The position numbers and the translations under genes were made by a program. Source: Cordia subcordata (Eukaryota; Streptophyta; Magnoliopsida; Boraginales; Cordiaceae). From it: a stretch of DNA of 64,000 nucleotides. The stretch's first letter is position 1; every line of letters starts with the position of its first letter. Under the pieces are notes generated by a model. That model saw only the letters and a program-made list of their open reading frames with translations. It was not told the origin of the DNA and did no database searches. Positions 37,501 to 47,309 of the stretch are shown piece by piece. Location: contig JAPTOF010000003.1 of NCBI GenBank assembly GCA_028554755.1, forward strand, positions 12,188,001 through 12,252,000, written 5' to 3'.

Positions 37501-40500
37501 AAGAGATATAGTATTTGCTCCTTATCATAGTATTACAAATAGAGCAACTTAATACCCTAAAAGGCATTAAGCCTTTAAGTCTTTCTCTCTATCCATATAT
37601 GTCCTCTTTCTTTTTAACAAGGTATCTAGAGCCAAACATTAACCCTAACCCTAATATATATATAGAGAGAGATCTCTATAACCACAAAAAAAAAAAACTT
37701 AACCCTAAATGCCATCTCTGATTAGTCATCATACCATCACTTTATCAAAAATTTGAACCCACATCCCTTCCTCGTGCTCAAGCGACCTCAGCCACACCTT
37801 CATCGTCGCCTGAAACAGTGCCACGCGCCGGCACCTTCAGCGCATGAACTTCACGCTCCGGCACCGGAGCTCTGGCCAGCTTCCTTCTCGCATCGGGATG
37901 ATCGCCCAAGTCTGCCCGTCTCAACTGTACAGCTGTTTTTGCAAAATTCTACCTCAGCAATGTGTTATTTGTGATCAACAGTATCTTTGAGATTTAAAAA
38001 ATAAAAAAAATGCAGAACTAATTTCTTCTCTTGCTGGATTGTTGAATTAGTTTGTGGAAGTGCTATTATTATAGTGTAGGCTGCTGCACATCTGATTCTT
38101 TCTTTCAGTCATTATGAAATCTGACTTTGCTGAGAAAACAGAGACTCATGCTGAGTCCTCGAGATCTCATGTTGCTGCTACTCCATCAGTTGTCGTGCCC
38201 TCGTTTTCTAGTACTCCCACTGTCACAACAATTAAGCTGAATGGTAAGAATTACTCGTCGTGGTCTGTGGCTATCAATATTTGGTTTCTTGGACAATCAA
38301 GCTGCGATACATATTGCCACCAATCTGGTATTTCATGAAAGGACTAAGCACATTGAGATAGATTGTCACTTTGTCAAGGAGAAGCTATTGTCTAAGGAAA
38401 TTGTTACCTCTTTTGTTGGCTCGAGTGATCAGTTAGCTGATTTATTTACAAAATCTCTTGGTGGTTTTTGGGTTAAATATATTTGTAACAAGCTTGGCAT
38501 GTATGATATATATGCTCCAACTTGAGGGGGAATGTTAAGTGTAAAGAGTTAGATAATATACTATGTCAAGTGTAAAGAGTTAAATAATATACTATGTTGC
38601 TATTGTAATAAGTCTCTCTCCCACATCGGAAGAGATATAGTATTTGCTCCTTATCATAGTATTATAAATAGAGCAGGCTAATACCCTAAAAGGTATTAAG
38701 CCTTTGAGTCTTTCTCTCTCCATATGTGTCCTCTTTCTTTTTAACACATTTCTTTTGCCAATTACTTTATTTTGGCCCCTTTGATCAGGGAAAAGTTTGT
38801 AAAACAAATACAACTTCTCCTACCCTAATTGATAAAAAATATAATTACAAGACCTCTAAAATCTTTTGCTATTGGACCTGTAAACTTTTGCAACCCAACC
38901 CACAACCAACAAAAACACAACTTACATCATATAGATGGCCCATCCTACAACTTCATACTAACTGTTGATCTAATGTGCTCACCAAAATTGAAAAACAATG
39001 CGTTGTTGGAATATGAGTTGTTGGAAGAGCCCAGAGCTTGGCATTAACTATTACAGACCTAGATTACATACTAATGGAAAGGAAAGTCCAGTGAAGATCT
39101 ACCTAAAGCTCTAGCACATCAAACAATCTGAAGCACTATGCATCAGTTTTCCAATAGTGAGGAATAAGATAGTCAATAGTCATACAACTTCATCTTGCAA
39201 AAGGTTGAAGGAGAATTATAAGCCACGAGATGATTATTAAACAAGAATTTTTCATCTTAAGCATGACAAATTAGGATCTTCTTGTCTATTGCATTGTCAA
39301 ATATCTTCTTCACACTAAACAGGATAATTGAAAACTCCAAATCAATTCTCAACTTACATCTATAGAGTTCCCTGTAAAGCTCGAAATAACAGGACAAACC
39401 TCAAGCCACGCAGCATAGGAGCAGATGACAATTTGTTTAATGATGAAGCAGAAGAAATGCCCATATATAACCTATGTATGTACCTTATAGTTTTGACAAC
39501 AATCATGAAACCTCAAGACAGTGTCACTGGCACGATTTTGACTAGTAACTGCAAAAGCTCGGTGATGCCCTAGGCCAAGATTTCCTCTTCCACTGAACAG
39601 ACCCATGCCAAATGCTACAGCACTTGCTGATGCTCGAGGAACCTATAAACATCACCATTATGAAAAGAGATAAATAAGAACGTGAAGGAAGGCAGTAAAA
39701 GATGCTCAAGGCAAAAGTATTTCCATGTAACTCAAATTGCAAGAACCAATTGGACATTCTCGTACTGCTACTCCTGCAAAATTATTTAAGTAGTAGAATA
39801 AGACTTGTTCACGACAAGAAAGCATGAATGGTGCACTGTTTGATTCTTGTTACATTTTTTTGTTCACAGAGATTAACCATATCTTAATCTATCAAATTTA
39901 ACCATCTTTCCCCTTGAACTTTTCCAAGCATAGCTCATTTACTTTCTCCAAAATCAAATTCAATATGTCACACTTTATGCTCCTCCTCCACCTAGGGAAA
40001 AAAAAAAAAATTACAAAGGGCTGAAATTCCAAACATTCTCCCAACATAAAACAATTATGACTAACCATACTTTTACACAGAGCATTTGACAGGACCCTGT
40101 AGATCAGAATCGAAAGGACTTCTAATTTTTCTATTTTTCATCTAGCCTCATTTGATTCCATATCACGTTTGTTGTCTACTGTGAATCAATTTGGTTACAG
40201 CTATTTCTAGTGCAGTCAAACGTTCTTTTACAGTTTTTACCTGTCCATTGCATTCTAAAAGTTTTCAAAATCAGCTACAGATATGACTGATAACAAAATT
40301 CCTTTGATGCATACACAGAAGGAGCAACATCACATTCAAGGATGAAAGCGAAGTTTTGGCATCAACAACTCAACATTTTTCTAGTCTACTCTTTGCCAAC
40401 ATATCCAGTTTTCTCTACTTCAACTAAAGTTTATATTTTGGACATATAATATTCAAAGGTAGGCATGTTAGATAAAACCTTCCAAAGAACCACAAATCAA

Positions 40501-42196
40501 AATCTTAAAGTTCATATAATTATGCTAAAGATATAAATTAGTAGAATCTAAACCTGCGTTGCTTTTATTGAATATACATCAGGATGGTAGTCCTCCTTAA
40601 ATATTTCTGGAAAATTTTCTCTGATTCTGACACCAAGTTGATACAGCTCATCCTCTCCTTTGCTGATCAACTCTCCACCTGTGAGCTTTCCTTTCCACGG
40701 GGACTCCCAACCTTGTAGCCAAGAAGGTATCTTGTCTAGGGATTGCTTCTTTTCTTTTGCATGTTGTAATAGGATTTTCAGGTGAGTAGCCAAGGCTTCA
40801 AATTCCTTCATCTTTTTCTTGGTAGGAGCACGAGTCCCATGCCTTGCCTATTGACCAAAAATTCTCACTAATTCAGACTAAAGCATTCAATGATAGAAGT
40901 AAAAACTATGTACTAGAGTTTCTCACATTAAATGAAGTTATATTCGTACTAAAATATTCAATGGGATTATGGGACCACAAACAAAGTAAAAACTACCAAA
41001 CAAATTTAACAAAACACATAAATCACAATTATTTTCATATCACAGATAGTTTCAAGCTCCAATTGGAGCTTCTAGTTAACAGATTCCTCAAAGAAAAGAG
41101 AAAATGAAGTGCATAAACCTTGATGCCAGGGCTAAGCGGAATTATATGCTTTTGCCATGTAATAAGTATTAGACTGCAATCTGATTTCCTTCCTACAAGG
41201 TCAAGGGTTGGGAATGATAGAAGACTTCTAAATCTTAGACAGCAGCATAGCATTTTCTCATACACTACGAGAATGTAGCATCCCTTTTACTTTCAATGAC
41301 GCAGTTGTACTCAATCTCACCACCCCTGGCTCCGTAAGTTCACTTATTCAAGTGCAAAACAGGCAGAAGTAATAACAACAACCGAGAGCCTTGACAAATG
41401 GTTCCCAATGGGAAAGTATGATGTCATTAGACCCATACAGCAATCAGGTGAATAAGGCTTAGTTTAATTAAATGATGCACAAAATTCTTAACTACATTAT
41501 CTGAAGAAGCTTGTGTCAAAAACCTCTACTAAAAGTACACAGGGCTCGAATAGATAAGGAATTATCTATTTCCGCAATCTCCATGCTATGTTCATAAGCA
41601 GAACAGATACAAATAAACAAATCATCTACTTAAAACATTACTTGGTTATGATTACAAAGAACAAATTGAGATTGTAAACGCCAATTACCACAAGATTTAA
41701 ATGGATAGGAGTACATTCATCAGGTAGCTTAGAAGCTTCAAATGAATTGTCAGAAATATCTTTCACATCTGTATATCTGCAGACAATAGAGAAACCAACA
41801 AATAAAAGGAAAAAAATTAACCAATTCATCCAAACTTTAGGGAAAAACTCAGAATAATTTAGAAAAGAAAAATAGAAAAGAAAACTGACAATGACGGCAA
41901 CAACAACATAGAATAGATTCACGAGAAACAATATGAAAAGTTTGATTGGACTGAAAAATTTTAACTCAATCAGTGAATTCGAACATTATTCACACATTCA
42001 ATTCTTGAAAATTATCATAAAGTGGCAGAAATTAAAAATAATATACACGAAAATCAAGAAAATATAGGAAGCGACGGAGAGACCTGGTGACAGTTGCCAG
42101 ATGGTGGCGAACATTGAAAGCCTGTTGGGCATTCGAATGTTGTATCGACCATAACAGCACTAGAAGAAGAGATATGGAGATGGACTGCTTTCTCAT
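31573..42196 (-). CDS. MINPP1: Multiple inositol polyphosphate phosphatase / phytase-type histidine acid phosphatase
   Basis: It is predicted to remove phosphates from inositol hexakis- and lower phosphates in the secretory pathway. Eleven coding exons with consistent GT/AG sites and phases: 42196-42084, 41776-41689, 40847-40554, 39642-39484, 34308-34168, 34061-34005, 33738-33600, 32724-32620, 32534-32344, 31894-31853, 31734-31573; 1491 nt, 496 aa. The N-terminus [16 protein letters not shown] is a signal peptide. The catalytic RHGTRAP starts exon 3 and the proton-donor HAE motif ([11 protein letters not shown]) is in exon 8. Other family blocks are [16 protein letters not shown] (exon 4), [10 protein letters not shown] (exon 5) and [14 protein letters not shown] (exon 9). 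The C-terminus is KSEL, an ER-retention-like tail. Intron 4 (34309-39483) is swollen by retrotransposons. No coding exon is damaged. The gene converges with the apyrase gene. Confidence 0.93.
32957..33320 (-). repeat. Tandem duplication in MINPP intron 7
   Basis: Two units of about 180 bp (about 32957-33140 and 33143-33320) share ACATACAAAAACAAGC, CAATTGTGTGGTTTGGGG, CCTAATAGCAAGCAAAAAG and GACCAAGTTCTAGTTTTC. They differ mainly in a G-rich centre, where the second unit carries a long G run near 33194-33203. They lie between exons 7 and 8. Confidence 0.9.
34800..35496 (-). mobile_element. Ty1/copia fragment (RNase H end plus LTR) in MINPP intron 4
   Basis: On the minus strand 35496-35071 encodes RNase H blocks: [36 protein letters not shown] and [13 protein letters not shown]. 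It is followed by a purine tract (TTTGAGGGGGGAG) and an LTR start TGAGATAGAATTATAG at 34961. The LTR's far end was not fixed. The left part of the element is missing at 35496, where a second copia remnant begins. Confidence 0.75.
35497..37435 (-). mobile_element. Second Ty1/copia remnant in MINPP intron 4 (RT, RNase H, LTR piece)
   Basis: Minus-strand fragments include an N-terminal RT block ([17 protein letters not shown], 37320-37048), [20 protein letters not shown] and KKSLYGLKQ (36870-36595), and RNase H 36320-35766 ([37 protein letters not shown]). A noncoding or LTR-like piece lies at 35497-35765. Several stops and frameshifts are present. The element resumes beyond the inserted small element as noncoding or degraded sequence from 38747. 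Confidence 0.78.
37436..38746 (+). mobile_element. Small non-autonomous copia element with intact LTRs (deletion derivative)
   Basis: The 5' LTR 37436-37619 and 3' LTR 38533-38746 both start TGTTAAGTGTA and end TTTTTAACA. The flanks are perfect CATTT duplications (37431-37435 and 38747-38751). A primer-binding-like GGTATCTAGAGCC follows the 5' LTR, and a purine tract (TTGAGGGGGAA) precedes the 3' LTR. The 913-bp interior holds a gag start (38114) joined near 38290 to the end of RNase H in another frame, so most of pol is deleted. The 3' LTR has an approximately 30-bp internal duplication. Confidence 0.92.
38114..38525 (+). pseudogene. gag start joined to RNase H end in the deletion derivative
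   Basis: From ATG 38114 the frame reads an acidic/Ser-rich N-terminus and then [12 protein letters not shown], the typical copia gag start, up to about 38290. A second frame continues directly with [32 protein letters not shown] and [10 protein letters not shown], the last part of RNase H, to 38523. Protease, integrase and RT are absent. No functional protein is expected. Confidence 0.85.
38747..39060 (-). mobile_element. Right flank of the interrupted copia remnant (uncertain)
   Basis: The sequence directly after the CATTT duplication contains AAAAGTTTGTAAAACAAATA, close to AAAATTTGTAAAACATATA on the other side near 37306-37325. This suggests duplicated or continuing sequence of the older copia remnant in its degraded gag/integrase linker. 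The end is not clear. Confidence 0.4.
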
Positions 42197-42237
42197 TATA
42201 GTTTGCTTTTCTTTTTCTTTTTCTTTTTTTCCCCCTG

Positions 42238-42240
<3 letters not shown>

Positions 42241-42273
<33 letters not shown>
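42241..42273 (+). repeat. (TC)n microsatellite in the MINPP 5' leader
   Basis: About 16 TC units lie about 45 bp upstream of the MINPP start codon, read as (GA)n on the coding strand. This is a common position for GA repeats in plant 5' leaders. It may act as a GAGA-type promoter element; that is an inference. Confidence 0.9.
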
Positions 42274-42275
<2 letters not shown>

Positions 42276-42705
42276 CTCTTCTGTTTATATATTTAAAATT
42301 CTCCACTGCAACGGAGATGAATTTTTGGTGTGCGGTGTGGTGTATGGGGTACGATGTACTCTCTGAATTTGGCCCGTCGAATGTTGACAGATGCGATCAG
42401 ATTCGAAAGTTTGTTGGGAGTATTTTTGACGATCCTTACATTACACATCCTGATTACTGTGCACCTAAAAAATACCGTATATCTTCTTGTGTATGAGATA
42501 TGTGTGCAAAATAGTAAGACCTAAATGAGCTAACACTTCCAAAAACACGAAGCACCACATTTAAAACACGCGCAAAACCTTTCTGTCTATCTCATTACTC
42601 CGACGACAACAATCTCTCCTCCGACTAAAAAACTCTAATGACTTCATCCAAATCAACAACGCCAGTACAAATGTAATAATTTCTACGGCAAAATGTACAA
42701 ATGTT

Positions 42706-42709
<4 letters not shown>

Positions 42710-42785
<76 letters not shown>
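42710..42785. repeat. (TA)n microsatellite
   Basis: About 38 uninterrupted TA dinucleotides lie upstream of the MINPP gene. Confidence 0.97.
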
Positions 42786-42788
<3 letters not shown>

Positions 42789-42819
42789 AAACATTTGCTT
42801 TATGTTCAAAATGAATAAA

Positions 42820-43290
42820 TACTAGTTCAAAATTGATATCATGCTATCTGATAAAATAAAATTTATTGCTTAAAATAAATAAAGTAATGGTTCAAAATAA
42901 ATAAACTAGTAGTTCAAAATGAATAAACTATTGGTTCAAAATTACTAAACTACTGGTTCAAACTAGATAAACTACTAGTTCAAAATGAATAAACTATTAG
43001 TTCAAAATTGATATCATGTTACGTGATAAAATAAAAACTATGGTTCAAAATGAATAAACTGCTCGTTCAAATTGAAAAAACTACCGGATCAAAATTCATA
43101 CATTACATGTATAAAATCAGTATAGTATTTCATATGCTACACTAGTAGTTCACAAAATACTATCATATTTGAGAAATTAATAATATTAGTTCAAAACATT
43201 CACTCCAAATGTTCAAAATGCATAAACTATTGGTTTAAAACAATTATACTATATGTTCAAAATCAATAAATTATTGGTTCAAAATTTATA
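42820..43290. repeat. AT-rich minisatellite with a period of about 22 bp
   Basis: The degenerate unit GGTTCAAAATGAATAAACTA recurs many times (for example near 42888, 42911, 42933, 42955, 42977, 43000). A longer block, AAAATTGATATCATG followed by GATAAAATAAAA, appears near 42828 and again near 43005, so there is a higher-order pattern. Confidence 0.8.
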
Positions 43291-44590
43291 TTCTGCTATT
43301 TGATCAACTAATGCGTGCTATATATTCAGAATGGATTACATTAGTGATCATAAATACTCAACACGTGAGGAAGAAGTCCCTGAAGTTGGCATCATAACAT
43401 TTAAAAGTTGCTACCAAAGCTATTTGTATGTAAATTTTTGACTTTTGTAATTACAAAATATATTATATCATTTAGTACTAACATGAACAAAATTTTTGTA
43501 GGACCTTCCATCTAAATTTGCCTATAGCAGGAATCCGCAACAAGGACTCCATAACAATTATAGATTACAAAAACTGAGAGTCATTTTCGAACTCTGCTAA
43601 CGATCTACAAGGAACAAAGATTCATTTTTTCTTTGTGATGGATGGTCAATCTTCAAGAAAGAACTATGCGTGAGAAGCAATGACAAATGCATCTTCACTT
43701 AGACGAGAAACGACAAATTTACCTTGATAATAAGCCAAGTTTTCAGAATTTTCAATAATGTATTCTAGTGATTTAATGTATTGCATTTTGTGACTTTTAT
43801 TTGTAATTTCAATGTAAATCATGAATTATGAACATCCAGTTATTTGAAGCTGAGCATTTAGTTAACTGGTTTTGATCAATTTATCAATATAGTCAAATTT
43901 GCTTTTCCAACCTAACAATGGTAAACATACTTTTACTATATATATGCAAAAATATTTCAATTTTACTTTTTTACAAATTTATGGACTAAAAATTTTCTTG
44001 TTTTAGACGCTTCCAAATTAAAAATTTATACAGTACAAAATTATTCTAAATGATTTTGAACCTCAAACATATTTGAATACTATTGATTATTTATTAGTTG
44101 CATATATACTTTTAAATTTACATCAAATATCGTCAACATAAATATTATCAACATTAATACATAAAAATTAAATTAAAATGAAATAATAAAGTTCAAAAAA
44201 AATAATGCTCATTATTTTTCAAATATATATGCTTACAAATGTACATCTAATATTATAAAAACTAACTACAAAAATAATAAACATAATATTAAAATCTGAA
44301 CAAATTAAAAAAATGTCAAAAACAGCAATTTATTAAAAAAAAAGCGGACCAATTAAAAAGTGTCACAATGAAGCACAACTTTCCATAATCACAAAATATA
44401 CAGAACACATTTTTGGAAGGCAAAAAGATCAACCAAAATTGCAAAAATCAATCTGCAAACACCAATCATCTCAATCACATTTCTCTCATTCAATACTAAA
44501 CCATCACATCTCTTTCATCTCAAACCCAATGACGCCATTATTGCAGACCCACAACTTCTTTGTTGCAATTCCACAACACTACTTACGCTT
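43291..44590. other. AT-rich intergenic DNA, no gene supported
   Basis: A short frame near 43335-43425 reads ISDHKYSTREEEVPEVGI and ends close to a possible donor (GTATGTAAAT). It is vaguely like the start of FAR1/MULE-derived proteins but is too short to call. The rest is low-complexity AT-rich DNA. Confidence 0.4.
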
Positions 44591-44610
44591 ACTAATCAAA
44601 CACTTCTTTT

Positions 44611-45164
44611 ATGCATTTTTGTGATGAGCATGGCATTGATATCAACTTTTCGGCCCCTGCTCAACAAAATGGGATAATAGAGAGGAAGAATCGTAGACTT
44701 CAAGAAACGACAAGAACTATGCTTAAGGAACACAATTTGCCTACATATTTTTGGGGCAAAGCCATTAACACCACATGTTATGTGCAAAATAAGTCCTTAT
44801 TAGACCTATCTTAAACAAAACCTCTTACGAGCTTTGGTGTGGCAAAACCCCCAAAATTTTATATTTTAAAGTATTTGGTTGTAAATTCTTCATTTTGAAT
44901 ACTGGAGATAATTTGTATAAGTTTGATGCTAAATCGGATGCTAAATCGGATGAAGGCATATTTCTTGGTTATTCCACTAAGAGTAAGGCATGTCATGTGT
45001 ATAATAAAAGAATTCTAGTTGTGGAAGAACCTATGCATGTTACCTTTGACGAGACTAACTCCTTCGCGCTGAGAAAGGGCAATGATGAGGATGTAGACCT
45101 CCTAGAGAAATTCTCAATTGATGAAAGACCTACAAATAATAAGGAATCTCAAAGGGATCAATAA
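44611..45164 (+). pseudogene. SIRE-like integrase remnant (C-terminal half)
   Basis: QQNGIIERKNRRLQETTRTM contains the catalytic Glu. LPTYFWGKAINTTCYVQN follows, then a frame break near 44812. FDAKSDAKSDEGIFLGYS carries a small in-frame duplication (KSDAKSDE). RVYNKR-like HVYNKRILVVEEPMHV completes the domain. The first two catalytic residues lie left of the break at about 44591. Confidence 0.8.
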
Positions 45165-45268
45165 GACACTAATCAAGGAGAAGATTCTCAAGTTAAGGTG
45201 GTTGAAGAACAAGGTTCAAATCAAGATACCACCATGGAGCAACAAGGGACTCATGTTGATTTGTCCAA

Positions 45269-45680
45269 GTGTTGGAAGTTTGTGAGACACCATCCCAAAG
45301 AACAAATCATTGGTGTCCATCCAAAGGAGTAAAAACAAGGGATATTATTAATAACTTTTGTGAGCATTATGCTTTCATTTCTCGTATTGAGCCTAAGAAT
45401 GTCAAAGAAGTTTTACAAGATAAGAATTGGATAATTGCAATGCAAGAGGAGTTTAATCAATTTACTAGAAACAAAGTTTGGAACCTACTTGAGAGACCTA
45501 AAAACCATCCAATAATTGGAACTAAATGGGTATTTAGGAACAAACTTGATGAATCCGGTGTAGTAACTAGGAATAAGCCTAGACTTGTAACTCAAGGATA
45601 CAATCAAGAAAAAAGGAATAAACTTGATGAGACATATGCTCCTATGGCTAGATTGGAATCAATTTGCATGTTATGTGGAC
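45269..45680 (+). pseudogene. SIRE-like reverse transcriptase remnant, first part
   Basis: EPKNVKEVLQDKNWIIAMQE, NHPIIGTKWVFRNKLDESG and YAPMARLESICMLC are the N-terminal RT blocks. The frame runs into the solo LTR at 45681. Confidence 0.82.
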
Positions 45681-47309
45681 TGATGTGTGTCATTTGTGCG
45701 TGTTTGCATCTTGTTTTTGCACGCATGTTTAAGGGTGTTTAGAGTATAATTGAGTGCACTTAGTACAAATTTTATGCATATTTGTTAATATTTGTACATA
45801 ATGTATTTAGGTGCATAAATACTATACTAAGTGTTATATTCCATGTTTTAGGAGTGTTTTGGAAGGGTTCAAGCTTATGCGAGGAAGAAATGAGCGAACG
45901 GATAAAGACCGGAAGAAAAGAAATAAAGAAGAGATCATTCTGATCCAGCCGATCGACTTAGAAGAAGAGTAGGTCGACCGGCCGCTCCAGAGAATAAAAG
46001 ATTTGAAGCCGGTCGAGTTCCTCAAGAAGCCGGTCGACCTAGACGGTCGACCGGCCATTCCAGAGAGCATCATGATTGAAGCCGGTCGAGCAAGAAAAAA
46101 GAGCCGGTCGACGGGCTAGGTCGACGGGCTGTGCGCTGAAGAAATCCATAAAAAGCTCGTTCAGCTCATTTTCAAATGGGAGGAACTTTTATTTCTAAAA
46201 TCCTAATAAACCCTAACCCTTTACCCACTTCACAAAACACCCTAAACCACCATCTAAACCCCGCACCAAGCTAGGATTGAAGCATTAAACAAATATTTGA
46301 AGGATTTGTACGGATTTGGAAGCAAGAATTTAGGGAAGTTCTTCTTGTTCTTTCTCTATTTCTTGTAAATATGTTGCTAGATTAGGCTAGATTTAGGGTT
46401 GATTGTTGTTGTATATTAGATTAGGAATTTGAATAATGGATTTGTGTAGATCTTTGGCTCTTAATACATGTTTATTTACATAAATTTATGGCATGATTCA
46501 ATATGTCTATGTATTGGAAATCAAACATGTCTATGTGTTTGTTAAAATGCCTAAGTGAATATGCATGTGTTATTTGTGCTTCAAATGCTCTTATCTACTT
46601 ATATGGGTGATGTGATTGTGCTTAATCTCGTGGCTTTGCTTAGTAGAGTAGGCTTTAGCTTTAAATCCAGCTAATAGGTTACATGCTATGCTTAGTCGAG
46701 TTTAAGTGCTAGTCCTTGGCTTTAAATCTAGCCAAGCGGATAAGTTAACCTAGACTAGAGTATCCTTCACCTGCGTTAGTGTTGGTTAATCGAGCCTTAA
46801 TGTCACGTAGTGTTTAGGTGCTAGTCCTTGGCTTTAAATCCAGCCAAGAGGATAAGTTTTAAGCACGGATTGCGTAGGCTAGGAGGGATTGGCCTTTAGC
46901 GTTAAATCCAGCTAACGGGTTGAACCACTAGTATTGGTTAAGAGAGCCCCCGATCAACACAATGGCAATAGAAGTCCCGAGCCTTAGATAGACATCATCT
47001 GTTATCATAGCCCAAGTCTTGTTGCAATGCAATCGCCCTAGGTCCCCTTCTTCTTTATTAGTGTTTCCTTCCTTAGTTTGGCTCCCTTAAGTTCCTCCAT
47101 AGATTAGTTTTTATTTTCCTTTTTTTGAGCTCCCTTCCATCCCAAAGTGAGTACACACACGCACGTGGCTAGTTTAAGGCACCCAAGCACATAGAGACTA
47201 AACTAAGGTAGCTTCCCTGTGGATTCGACCCCGCACTTGCACACACTGTACTACACACGTCCCGTGCACTTGCGGGCTATTAGTCTTGTGCTCAAATAGT
47301 GTATCATGG
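45681..47309 (+). mobile_element. Gypsy solo LTR, copy D
   Basis: It starts TGATGTGTGTC and ends ATAGTGTATCA, 1629 bp. Flanks TGGAC (45676-45680) and TGGAA (47310-47314) fit a 5-bp duplication with one mismatch. The SIRE-like RT continues on both sides, which confirms an insertion. It contains four copies of the TTAAATCCAGC motif near 46650-46920 and the terminal GTGGATTCGACCCCGCACTT block. Confidence 0.9.
45945..46155 (+). promoter_or_regulatory. U3 palindrome cluster of LTR D
   Basis: Five GTCGAC sites (about 45973, 46033, 46046, 46107 and 46120) plus degenerate half sites (GCCGGTCGAG twice) lie in 180 bp. They are followed by a TATA-like CCATAAAAAG near 46146. This is the densest palindrome cluster in the window. 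Confidence 0.55.

Noticed and set aside
37640..37660. CCCTAA-like telomere repeats
   Set aside because: Only two to three units in the interior of the small copia derivative; too few for an interstitial telomere tract.
43335..43425. FAR1/MULE-like protein start
   Set aside because: About 30 residues with only a vague resemblance; no continuation found after a possible intron.
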